Of a DNA stretch of 64,000 bases, positions 45,772-54,047 are shown piece by piece (position 1 is the stretch's first letter; each line of letters starts with the position of its first letter). The notes beneath the pieces are model-generated. The model was not told the origin of the DNA and made no database searches. It was given only the letters and a program-made list of their open reading frames with translations. Both the position numbers and the translations under genes were made by a program. The stretch comes from Geminicoccus harenae (GTDB lineage: Bacteria; Pseudomonadota; Alphaproteobacteria; Geminicoccales; Geminicoccaceae). Location: the NCBI RefSeq assembly GCF_019800005.1, contig NZ_JABGCL010000017.1, positions 1 through 64,000 on the forward strand, written 5' to 3'.

Positions 45772-47868
45772 TCAGGCGGCCAGTGCGCGGATCCGCTTCA
45801 GCGCGCGCAACTGCAGCGCCAGCATGGTGATGTCGTCGGCCTGGGCCGCGCCTGCGGTGAACGCGTCCAGGCCGGCCTGGACGTCCTCCACCGCCCGGCG
45901 CGGGTCGCCGCCATCCAGCTCACCCAGGGCACGGACCAGGCCATCCGTGTCGAAGAACCGTTCCTGCCGGTCGGCCGCCTCGGTCACCCCATCGGTGAAC
46001 AGGAACAACAGGTCCCGCTCGCGCAGCTGCAGCGTCACCTCCTCGAAGCCGGCCAGGTCGGACACGCCCAGGGCCGGGCCCAGGAACCGGTCGATCGCGC
46101 TGAGCTCGCCGTCATGGCGGCGCAGGAAGGGCGGGTTGTGCCCGGCATTGGCCAGCCGCAACAGGCCGGTGCGCGTGTCGAGGATCGCCACGAGGGCGGT
46201 GGCGAACATCATCTGCGGGTTGTCGCGGGCCAGCACGTCGTTGACGAAGCGCATCGCCTCTGCCGGCCCCAGCCCCTGCAGACAGGCGGCCTTGATCAGG
46301 CTGCGGGCGATCGCGATGAACATGGCTGCAGCGACCCCCTTGCCCGACGCATCGCCGATCGCGACGGCCACCTGATCGTCGTCGAGCAGGAAGAAGTCGT
46401 AGAAGTCGCCGCCCACCTCCTCGGCCGGCCGCATCGCCGCAAACACGTCGAACTCGGTGCGCTCGGGAAAGGCCGGAAAGCTCGTGGGCAGGCTGGAGAG
46501 CTGCAGGGTCCGCGCGATCGACAGCTCCTGGCGGAGATGGACCAGCTCCTCGCGCTCGCGCACCGCCTCCTTCAGCCGCTCCAGGTCGCGGGTGCGCTCC
46601 GCCAGGAGGCGGGACAGCTCCTGGTACTGGGCCAGCACCCGGCCGGTCATGTGCTCGAAGGCCACGGCGAGCGGCTTGGCACCACCAGCCTCGCCCTCGC
46701 CCACCCGGCTCTCCGCCTCGATCCTGGCGAGGTCATGCTCCAGCTCGGCCCGCGCCGGGGAGTCCAGCGTCGCCGCCAGCTCCTGCATCTTCTCGCGGAT
46801 CATCGCCTCGGACCGCCGGCGCTCGCGCGACTGCCTAAAGCGGATCTGCTCCAAGGCGATCGCCCCTTCGCGGAGCACACCCACCGCCTGGGCGATGCCG
46901 CCGACCTCGTCGGCCCGGCGCGGCGGGTCGGGCGACAGCAGCAGGTTGCCGCTCGCCACCGCCTTGACCACCAGGGCCAGCTCCTCCAGGGGCAGCAGGC
47001 TGTGGCGCAGCCAGCCATAGAGCATGCCGACCACGATGAGCAGGATCAGGCCGCAGCTCACGATCGTGGTGCTGGTCACCAGCCAGCGCTGCTCGCGCTC
47101 GACGGTGACGTCGCGCAACGCGATCAGCCAGCCGGCGGGCGAGCCGCTCAGGTCGGAGATCTCGACGCTGCGCGCCTTGTGCACCCGCCCGTCCACGTCC
47201 TCGATCACCGGGTCGATGTCGCCGGACCGGTAGGCCGCCTCCAGGTCCGGCCATGCCCGCTCGTCGGTGGCGGCAATTCGGGTCGTGTCGGCCGACATCA
47301 GGTAGGCATTGCCGCCATAGGTGTCGGCAAAGGCCTTCAGCGTCGGCCCCAGCGGCCGGCTGATCGCCAGATGGCCGCCGGCCAGGGCCGAAACCACGGT
47401 CGGAGCCAGCCTGCCGCCGGCCTCGGACTGCAGCCCGACCGAGATGCCGTCGCCGGCGCGCGCCTCGGGGGCCAGGCGACGCACGTCGACCATGGCGCGA
47501 TCCTCGCCATGGCCGGCACTGGTCCACAGGAGCTGGCCGTCCGGGCCGAGCAGGTCGATGCGCTCGTAGAGATTCCGGTCGAGCCCGCCGACCCGCTCCG
47601 CCAGGCGATCGGTGGCGGCCAAGCGGTCGCCCAGCTCCATCGATTCCCGGAAGACCGTATCGCCGGTGAGCTCGCGCAGGAGCTGCAGCAAGGGCGAAGC
47701 CTCGGCCCGTACGGTGACCTCCCAGACCTTGAGCTGGGCGGTGCGCTCGGTGCGGTTGGCGTCGCGCCCGACCCGCTCCGCGATGACCGTGGCAGCGGCG
47801 GCGACCAGGCCGGTAATCACCGCGATCACCAGCAGGAGCACCAGGACCAGGCGGATCCGCAGCAGCAT
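45772..47868 (-). CDS. sensor-HAMP-PP2C phosphatase (RsbU/SpoIIE type)
   Basis: A 698-residue signalling protein. Order: TM1 (about 4-29), periplasmic sensor (30-262), TM2 (264-285), HAMP (286-340), coiled coil (345-450), PP2C-like SpoIIE domain (450-690). Metal-binding acids are Asp488 (GGDFYDF), Asp506 (GDASGKG), Asp626 (FTDGVTEA) and Asp678/679 (QADDITML), all present, so it should be active. Such enzymes dephosphorylate a STAS antagonist in partner-switching pathways. It is the last gene of an operon whose upstream members are a binding protein, a HAMP-MFS fusion and a bare sensor. Confidence 0.9.
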   Translation of the reverse strand: MLLRIRLVLVLLLVIAVITGLVAAAATVIAERVGRDANRTERTAQLKVWEVTVRAEASPLLQLLRELTGDTVFRESMELGDRLAATDRLAERVGGLDRNLYERIDLLGPDGQLLWTSAGHGEDRAMVDVRRLAPEARAGDGISVGLQSEAGGRLAPTVVSALAGGHLAISRPLGPTLKAFADTYGGNAYLMSADTTRIAATDERAWPDLEAAYRSGDIDPVIEDVDGRVHKARSVEISDLSGSPAGWLIALRDVTVEREQRWLVTSTTIVSCGLILLIVVGMLYGWLRHSLLPLEELALVVKAVASGNLLLSPDPPRRADEVGGIAQAVGVLREGAIALEQIRFRQSRERRRSEAMIREKMQELAATLDSPARAELEHDLARIEAESRVGEGEAGGAKPLAVAFEHMTGRVLAQYQELSRLLAERTRDLERLKEAVREREELVHLRQELSIARTLQLSSLPTSFPAFPERTEFDVFAAMRPAEEVGGDFYDFFLLDDDQVAVAIGDASGKGVAAAMFIAIARSLIKAACLQGLGPAEAMRFVNDVLARDNPQMMFATALVAILDTRTGLLRLANAGHNPPFLRRHDGELSAIDRFLGPALGVSDLAGFEEVTLQLRERDLLFLFTDGVTEAADRQERFFDTDGLVRALGELDGGDPRRAVEDVQAGLDAFTAGAAQADDITMLALQLRALKRIRALAA

Positions 47869-47869
47869 G

Positions 47870-48880
47870 CTAGACGGTCTCCGCGAAGCGCAGCAGGGAA
47901 AGGGGCGGGTAGAACTCCAGCCGCTTGGCGGTCTGCACGTTCACGATCAGCGAGAAGCGGGCCAGCGGCTCCACCGGGATCGTGGCGGGCTCCACCCCGT
48001 TCAGGATCTGCTCCGCCTTGAACGCGGTGAACTGGCCGACCGCATAATAGCGGCTCACCAGGCCGAACAGGGCGTGTGCCTGGAGGATGTAGGGCTCGGT
48101 CGAGGTGAAGCTCGGCAGGCCGGCGTCCAGTGCTGCCTGGGTCAGCGGCAGCTTGTTGCCGTTCAGGAAGCTGTCCGGTGCGATGTACAGCCATTCCGCG
48201 CCGGCCCGGGCGATCTCGGCGACCTTGCCGGGCAGGGCCGCGGCGATCGGCTTGCCCGCATCGTCCAGCGGCACCGGCCGGTCGATCAGCTCGAAGCCGG
48301 TGCGCTTGGCCTCCTGGCCCAGCAGTTCCACCACCGCACGGGAATTGCCCTCGATCGGGCTGTAGGTGATGCCCATCGAGCGGAACGGCCGGTAGGTCGC
48401 GAGCGTGGCGAGCTGCTGTTCCATCGCGGTGATGTAGAGGGTGCCGGTGGCCCGGCGGGACGGCCGCTCCAGCGATGGCACGATCTTGTTCCACACCGGC
48501 TCGGTCACGATGTTGAACACGGCCGGGATCTCGTCGGCCAGGTGGATGGCCGGGTCGACCGCGTCGTAGGGCCCGAGCGCTACCATGGCGGTGGTGGTGC
48601 CCCACAGATAGACCAGGTCCGGCCGGGTCGCCTTGGCCTCGGCGACATGGCGGGTGACGGTTGCTGCGGACTGCCCGGCATCCCGCAGGATCAGCTCCAC
48701 CGGGACGTTCCGCTCGCTGAAATAGTCGGCAAAGCCCTGGCAGGCATCCTCCCAGCCGCGCCAGGTGATCATCATGATCCGCCAGAGGCGCTGCTGCGCG
48801 GATACCGGGCGACGGGCCGCCAGCCCGATCCCGAGCCCGCCGGCCAGCAGGCCGCGCCGCCCGAGCAGATGACGGCTCAT
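47870..48880 (-). CDS. ABC-type substrate-binding protein (PF04392-like)
   Basis: A 336-residue exported periplasmic binding protein, TrpX/ABC_sub_bind type. The N-terminus RHLLGRRGLLAGGLGIGLAA with a twin Arg is a Tat-like signal. Family features are MMITWRGWEDACQGFADYF, YLWGTTTAMVALGPYD, MGITYSPIEGNSRAV and ILNGVEPATIPVEPL. No ATPase or permease gene accompanies it; instead it sits between the HAMP-MFS and PP2C genes, with an ATGA overlap upstream and 1 base before the next ATG. It probably presents a ligand to the membrane sensors. Confidence 0.82.
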   Translation of the reverse strand: MSRHLLGRRGLLAGGLGIGLAARRPVSAQQRLWRIMMITWRGWEDACQGFADYFSERNVPVELILRDAGQSAATVTRHVAEAKATRPDLVYLWGTTTAMVALGPYDAVDPAIHLADEIPAVFNIVTEPVWNKIVPSLERPSRRATGTLYITAMEQQLATLATYRPFRSMGITYSPIEGNSRAVVELLGQEAKRTGFELIDRPVPLDDAGKPIAAALPGKVAEIARAGAEWLYIAPDSFLNGNKLPLTQAALDAGLPSFTSTEPYILQAHALFGLVSRYYAVGQFTAFKAEQILNGVEPATIPVEPLARFSLIVNVQTAKRLEFYPPLSLLRFAETV

Positions 48881-51054
48881 CGCCTGCCTCCGTCGACCGC
48901 CGGCACCAGCCCGCGCCCTGGCAACAGCCAGCCGGCCAGGACCAGCAGGATCGCCGCGGCACCCGGGATCAACCCCAGCCAAAGCGCTGCACCGGTAGGC
49001 CCGGTCGTCGCAAGCAAGGTGGCGCCGATCATCGGCCCCAGCATGCTGCCGATCCGTTCGGCGCTGCGCAAAAAGCCCAGCAGCAGGGCCGCCTGACGCC
49101 GCCCGTCCGGCCCTGGGCACAAGGCCGGCACGGCCGCCAGCATCGGCGCACTGCCCAGGCCATGGCCGATCCCGAGCGCCGTCACCGCGATCAGTATGCC
49201 GGTCGCCGGGTCCTGCCAGGGCAGGAGCAGCACACCCGCTGCCGGCAGGAGCCCCATCAGCGCCATCGGCACCAGATAAAGGCGACGGCGGTCGGCCAGC
49301 CACGCACCGGCCCGGATCGCCACCAGCATCCCGATCGAATACATCATGATGGTCCGGCCGATCGCCGGCAGGGTGACCTCGGCCTGCGCCAGGTAGAGCG
49401 GTGCGAGATAGTAGACCATCCCGTTCAGCGCGATCTTGGCCGGGATGGCCGCGAGGATCACGATGGCGAGGAACCGGGGTGCCCGCAGCGCCAGCAGCCA
49501 GGCCGAGCCGCCCGCCGCAGCCGGCCGGGCAGGGGCTGCGTCACCGTCGGCGGGCAGCGCCCAGGCCGCCAGGAGCGCTGCCACCGCCACCAGCCCGGCC
49601 GCGGCCATGAACGTGTTGGTGAAGCCCAGCCGGTCGGCCACCACTGCGCCGATCGCCATGCCGCAGATGGTGCCGGTGACCACCGCCAGCACGAACACGG
49701 CGAGGGTGCCGGCCTGCCGGCCGGCATTCCCCACCTGCACGAAATGGTGCTGGCAGGCGATCGTCACCAGCGCATAGCCGATCGCGGCGATCACCCGTGC
49801 CCCGATCAGCATGGTCAGGTCCGCGGCCAAGCCGGCCAGCACATGGCCCAGCACCGCCGGTACGGCGCCCAGCAAGAACACGTTGCGGCTGCCGATCCGC
49901 CCGACCCACCAGCCGCCGAAGGGTGTGGCCACCGCCACCGCCACCACGAACGCCGATAGCGGCAGGCCGATTGCGACCGCCGGATCGAGCCAGGAGAAGG
50001 GGGAATGGAGCGAGCCCGCATAGAGCGGCATGAACGAGGTGGGCAGTTGCTCGGCGAGCACGAAGATGAACAAGGGCGTGCGCGCCATCGCCGCGCCCGG
50101 CAGGGCGGTCATCCGGACGAGCCGGCCGGGTGCGAAGCGGTGCCGCTCGGTAAGCGCACTGATCTCCCGCCCGATCCGCTCGGCGGCCTCCCTGCCCTCG
50201 CGCGCGATCTCCTCGGCCTTCCAGGTCAGTCGGGCGAAGGCCTCGTTCACCGTGCGCACCGCCAGGTTGAAGGTGCGCAGCACCTGGCGGCTCTCGTCGG
50301 AGCCGATCACCGCCACGGTCCGGGTCCAGTCACCCCTCGCCACCCGGTCGACCGCGCGCCCGAGCAGCGTCATCGGCGCCTCGGCGGACCGGGCCAGGAG
50401 GAAGATCAGGACCTCGTAGGTCGCCAGCACCGAGACCAGCAGCACGATCCAGATGTCCCACTGCACATCGGCGATCTGGGCGTCATAGGCGCGGCTGGAG
50501 GAGCCGATATGAAGGACCAGCGCCTCCTGGCCCGGCACCACGATCGGCCAGGCCGTGTCCCGAATCCCTTCCAGGCTCGTGCTGATCGAGCGGCCGGCCA
50601 GATCGCTGTCGGGGTCCGGCTGGGCCCGCACCAGGGCGAGGTCCGGCCGCAGCACCCGCCCGGCCGCCAGCATCGCCTCGAAGGCGGGCAGTTCCGGACC
50701 CACGCCATGCATCAGGCTGCCCTTGCCGTCGAGCAGCGCCACATAGCCCAGGCTCGGCAACTGGCGGCGGAATTCGTCCAGGAACGGATCGACTTCCACC
50801 AGCCGGTCGGCGGGAATGCCCAGCGCCAGGGCACGCTCGATCGTCGCCGCGATCGAGCTGGAGACGGCCTCGGCCTCGCGGTCCATCAGCGGCAGCAGCT
50901 CGCGGTTGAACGCGTCCAACGCACGGTTGGCGACGTAGAGGGTCGTGAGGACCAGCACCGCCACGACCAGGAGGATCAGGGCGGCGCTCTCGCCGCCGCC
51001 CGCCACGGCGGGTGCCCGGTCTGCCGCCGATGGCTTGCTCCCCTGCGCGATCAA
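48877..51054 (-). CDS. sensor-HAMP-MFS transporter fusion
   Basis: A 725-residue fusion. TM1 (about 24-42), extracytoplasmic sensor-like domain (43-199), TM2 (201-221), HAMP (222-275; with the acidic DESRQVLRTFNLAV part), coiled linker (276-310), then a full 12-segment MFS transporter (about 320-720). The MFS loop motif is GGWWVGRIGSRNVF, a degenerate motif A. HAMP domains normally drive kinases, cyclases or phosphatases, so attachment to a permease is unusual. TTG start at 51054 overlaps the upstream stop (TTGA). Direction of transport and ligand are unknown. Confidence 0.85.
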   Translation of the reverse strand: MIAQGSKPSAADRAPAVAGGGESAALILLVVAVLVLTTLYVANRALDAFNRELLPLMDREAEAVSSSIAATIERALALGIPADRLVEVDPFLDEFRRQLPSLGYVALLDGKGSLMHGVGPELPAFEAMLAAGRVLRPDLALVRAQPDPDSDLAGRSISTSLEGIRDTAWPIVVPGQEALVLHIGSSSRAYDAQIADVQWDIWIVLLVSVLATYEVLIFLLARSAEAPMTLLGRAVDRVARGDWTRTVAVIGSDESRQVLRTFNLAVRTVNEAFARLTWKAEEIAREGREAAERIGREISALTERHRFAPGRLVRMTALPGAAMARTPLFIFVLAEQLPTSFMPLYAGSLHSPFSWLDPAVAIGLPLSAFVVAVAVATPFGGWWVGRIGSRNVFLLGAVPAVLGHVLAGLAADLTMLIGARVIAAIGYALVTIACQHHFVQVGNAGRQAGTLAVFVLAVVTGTICGMAIGAVVADRLGFTNTFMAAAGLVAVAALLAAWALPADGDAAPARPAAAGGSAWLLALRAPRFLAIVILAAIPAKIALNGMVYYLAPLYLAQAEVTLPAIGRTIMMYSIGMLVAIRAGAWLADRRRLYLVPMALMGLLPAAGVLLLPWQDPATGILIAVTALGIGHGLGSAPMLAAVPALCPGPDGRRQAALLLGFLRSAERIGSMLGPMIGATLLATTGPTGAALWLGLIPGAAAILLVLAGWLLPGRGLVPAVDGGRR

Positions 51055-51821
51055 GACACGTCCGCCTTCTCGATCCGCGCCTCGGCCCCGTGCAGCCGGG
51101 CCAGCGTCTCCTGCGCGATGGCCGCGACCGGATCCGGCGGGGCTGCCTTGCCCGACTTGTGCAGCACCGAGCCGCCGATCGCGTCCATGATCGCGTGGCT
51201 GCTGGCCTGCATCCGCCGCCTGGAGCGGTGCATCACCAGGGCGATGCCCAGGATCAGCACGATCGCCGCCGGCACGCTCGCCTCCAGGATCGCCTGGCCC
51301 AGGATGACCCGGATCGCGATCATGGTGCGCTCAATGCCGGCCTCGCTGTAGCCGAGTGCCAGGCCGCCCACCGGCTGCTCGAACAGATTGGTGAGCGGCA
51401 CGACGATCACCGACACGTCCAGGCGTCGCTGGCCGATGGCCTCGCCCTGCCGCTCATGCACCGCCGCGCGCCACGCGTCCGGCACTGGCTGGTCGGAGGC
51501 GGCGCCGCGATCGGTGCTGTACAGGCGGCGCCCGGCATCGTCGAACACCACGACCCAGTCGATCAGCCGGTCGATGGTCCGCCGCCGGTCGATCAGCGGC
51601 TGGATCGAGCGCAGCGCGCTGAGCGGCAGGCCAATGCGCATGCCGTCCTGGATGGCCGCGGCCAGATCGCTGGCGAGGAACTCGAACCGGGCCTGCTCCT
51701 TCTGCTGCACGACCCGGTGGAACTTCAGCAGGTTCAGCGCCGCGGAAAGCAGCAGGCTAGCGAGCACGAGAACGAAGGCGGTGAGTGCGAGACGGCCGAC
51801 CAGAGAAGTTCCGGAAAACAT
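51051..51821 (-). CDS. two-TM sensor protein without output domain
   Basis: A 256-residue membrane protein: TM1 (about 8-30), extracytoplasmic sensor (31-175; with VVVFDDAGRRLYSTDRG, like a single-Cache strand), TM2 (176-198) and a short cytoplasmic tail. No HAMP, kinase or cyclase domain follows. It is the first gene of the four-gene operon and overlaps the HAMP-MFS gene. ATG 51821 has GGAGA upstream; the frame is open to 51944. It could be a receptor subunit for its neighbours. Confidence 0.75.
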   Translation of the reverse strand: MFSGTSLVGRLALTAFVLVLASLLLSAALNLLKFHRVVQQKEQARFEFLASDLAAAIQDGMRIGLPLSALRSIQPLIDRRRTIDRLIDWVVVFDDAGRRLYSTDRGAASDQPVPDAWRAAVHERQGEAIGQRRLDVSVIVVPLTNLFEQPVGGLALGYSEAGIERTMIAIRVILGQAILEASVPAAIVLILGIALVMHRSRRRMQASSHAIMDAIGGSVLHKSGKAAPPDPVAAIAQETLARLHGAEARIEKADVS

Positions 51822-52050
51822 CAGTATCTCCGCTGGGCAGCGTCCCCGGGCGTCGCAATGCGGCGCCCATGCGGAGAAGCCTCCGAGCCGCGGGACCTCC
51901 GTCGCACGACGTGAGATCCGGCGGCGGTCGCTTCGCATGGACACGCAAAACCATACTGGCTACCAGTTCACTACTTCAAGCGATGGGGGCGGGCGCGCAT
52001 CGTTCCTTGAGTTGAGTGCGGTAACAGCGCAAAGGCGAGACACGGGCGAC

Positions 52051-52941
52051 GTGCGCATCCTGGTCTGCACCAAGGCGGATCTTCCGAGCCTGATCGCCAT
52101 GAACCGGCTGCTGCCGGCACTGGCCGGGCGGCACGATGTCGAGGTGCTGCTCACCGAGCGGGTGCGGCCGGCCGAGCGGCACCTACCGGACCTGGCCGTC
52201 CTCAAGCTGCTGGAACGCGACCTGCCGCTTTCGGTCCTCCTGCCCCTGGCGGAAGCCGCAGCACCCGGCGGGCCGGGGCTGCGCAGCTTCGAGCGCCTCC
52301 GCAGGGAGCTGGCGATCCAGGTCGGCACCATCCGGCGGATCAATACGGGCGACGGTTTCGAGCGGGCGGCCCGGTTCCGGCCGGACCTGGTTCTCTCGAT
52401 CCGCTTCAGCCTGGTGTTCCGCCAGCCCATGCTGGACCTGCCCCGCCACGGCATCCTCAACCTTCACCCGGGGCCGCTGCCTGGCTTCGGCGGGCTGTTC
52501 GCGATCTTCCGCCAGATGCTGCTGGGGCGCCCCGAGATCGGCGTCACGCTGCATCGGGTGGATGCCGGCATCGACACCGGCCCGGTCGTGACGGTGCAGC
52601 CCATGCCGGTTGCTTCCGGCCGGTCGATGCTCTGGCATGTGCTGCGTGCCTACGAGGCGGGCGTGCCGGCGATCCTGGCGGCGGTGGCGCGTCTGGCGGC
52701 AGGTCAGCCGCTCTGTGCCAAGCCGCAGGACCCGGAACGGATGAGCTATTTCGGCCTGCCGGAATCGGAGGAGTTCTCGGCCTTCGCGGAAGCCGGGCTG
52801 CGGCTCTATGACGTCGAGGAGTACGCCCTGGACCTGCGTCGCCTGCTGGGCCTGGCGGCAGACCTGCGGGTCGACGAGCTGGTGACGGCGGCCCTGCCGG
52901 TCGAGGCGGCTGGACGGGCGCGTCTTGCTGCGGAAGGATGA
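52051..52941 (+). CDS. formyltransferase-fold protein
   Basis: A 296-residue protein with the Formyl_trans_N fold. The family core includes RFSLVFRQPMLDLPRHGILN, NLHPGPLPGFGGLFAIFRQM (the HxG-PLP motif with catalytic His) and HRVDAGIDTGPVV with the catalytic Asp. It would transfer a formyl group from formyl-tetrahydrofolate to an amino sugar or other amine. Start: GTG 52051 matches the first strand (VRILVCTK); ATG 51937 is in frame too. Divergent from the sensor operon and upstream of the STAS gene by 44 bases, so it may share a promoter region with it. Confidence 0.8.
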   Translation: MRILVCTKADLPSLIAMNRLLPALAGRHDVEVLLTERVRPAERHLPDLAVLKLLERDLPLSVLLPLAEAAAPGGPGLRSFERLRRELAIQVGTIRRINTGDGFERAARFRPDLVLSIRFSLVFRQPMLDLPRHGILNLHPGPLPGFGGLFAIFRQMLLGRPEIGVTLHRVDAGIDTGPVVTVQPMPVASGRSMLWHVLRAYEAGVPAILAAVARLAAGQPLCAKPQDPERMSYFGLPESEEFSAFAEAGLRLYDVEEYALDLRRLLGLAADLRVDELVTAALPVEAAGRARLAAEG

Positions 52942-52985
52942 GGCATGGCTGGGCGCCGCAGGCAGCGCGGGAGTAGTGGTCGGTG

Positions 52986-53321
52986 ATGGAACTGAGCAGC
53001 GCGCGCAAGGGCGAGGTCCTGGTGGTGAGCCCGGCGGGCGACCTCAACGCTGCATCCTGCGGACAGCTCGAGGCGGAACTCGCCGGCCACGCCGAGAACG
53101 GCTGCCGGCGGATCGTGCTCGACCTCAGCCAGATCCGCTACGTGTCCTCGGCCGGGCTGCGGGTGTTCCTGGTGGCGGCACGGCGGCACGGCAAGGACGG
53201 CAGCTTCGTGCTGGCCAGCCCAAGCGATGCGGTGGCGCAGATCCTGAAGATGACCGGGTTCGACCGGATCGTCCGGGTCGAGCCCAGCCTGGACCAGGCG
53301 CTGGCAGCAGCGGCCGCCTGA
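52986..53321 (+). CDS. STAS anti-sigma-factor antagonist
   Basis: A 111-residue single STAS-domain protein. Typical parts are VLVVSPAGDLNAASCGQLEAEL, IVLDLSQIRYVSSAGLRVFL with the phosphorylatable Ser in YVSSAGL, and LASPSDAVAQILKMTGFDRI. It would be phosphorylated by an RsbW-like kinase (candidate at 9463) and dephosphorylated by a PP2C phosphatase (candidate at 45772). The ATG at 52986 (GTG 52983 also possible) lies 44 bases after the formyltransferase stop. Confidence 0.88.
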   Translation: MELSSARKGEVLVVSPAGDLNAASCGQLEAELAGHAENGCRRIVLDLSQIRYVSSAGLRVFLVAARRHGKDGSFVLASPSDAVAQILKMTGFDRIVRVEPSLDQALAAAAA

Positions 53322-53463
53322 TCGGCCGGCATCGGTCGGACCTGGAAGGGCCGGGGACCGCCGCATCATGAACAATCCCGGACTTCCGGGATCACCATGG
53401 GTCGGGCGCTCCACGCCACGAGCCCGAACAGGCCGCCCTGCCGGCGTCTGCAGGGTGCCGCGC

Positions 53464-53513
53464 CGTTAAGGAGTTAAGATATTTCAGGAGTTAGAAAGTT
53501 AAAGGGCCGCGAA
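53464..53513. other. AT-rich repeat stretch, probable DNA-unwinding element
   Basis: About 50 bases with repeated GTTAAG/GTTAGAA/GTTAAAG blocks (near 53464, 53472, 53489 and 53497) between GC-rich DNA and the first iteron. This matches the unwinding region of iteron origins. No clear DnaA box was seen. Confidence 0.55.
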
Positions 53514-53547
53514 TCCCAACAGGTACAACCGGTTAGCAGTGGTTTCT

Positions 53548-54044
53548 GTGAATGATGTACCGGATCGTGGTGAATGATGTACCGAGCAGCCGCGTGGACG
53601 AAGTACCGACCTCGCGTGGATGAAGTACCGAGCAGGCACCGCGTGAACTTTCGCGTTTATGTGGGTGAAGTACCGAGCTTCGAGCCTCCGACGTCGGCGC
53701 TGCTCTGCCTGCCGCTGCCTCATACGGTACTTCGTTCACCGAGAGCGGCAGCCCGGTCTGGCACTGTGGGACCCTGAAAGCTGCTGACCGTCCGTCCGTT
53801 TCAGACCCCTCCGCCTGCCTATGGCGGATTCGCGGGTCATGTGGACGAAGTACCGACTCCGGTCCCTGCCAATGCGTGGACGAAGTACCGATATGGCCGA
53901 GGCCATCCGTGAACGAAGTACCGAATCTCGGTACATCATTCACGCAAGCGAGGGCGTGAACCGCCTGTCCATGCGGACGTTGCACGGCGCAATGTGGACG
54001 AAGTACCGAACCGGTCTTGCCGGCGATGTGGACGAAGTACCGAC
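53548..54044. repeat. iteron array of the replication origin
   Basis: Twelve copies of a 15-17 base repeat with consensus GTGNANGAAGTACCGA or GTGAATGATGTACCG. Ten are direct (starts 53548, 53570, 53594, 53616, 53661, 53841, 53876, 53909, 53994, 54028) and two inverted (53725-53739 and 53927-53943). The first four are 22-24 bases apart and later ones 33-35 apart, near whole helical turns. They lie just 3' of the repA gene. This is the Rep binding region of a plasmid-type origin. Confidence 0.9.
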
Positions 54045-54047
54045 TCG

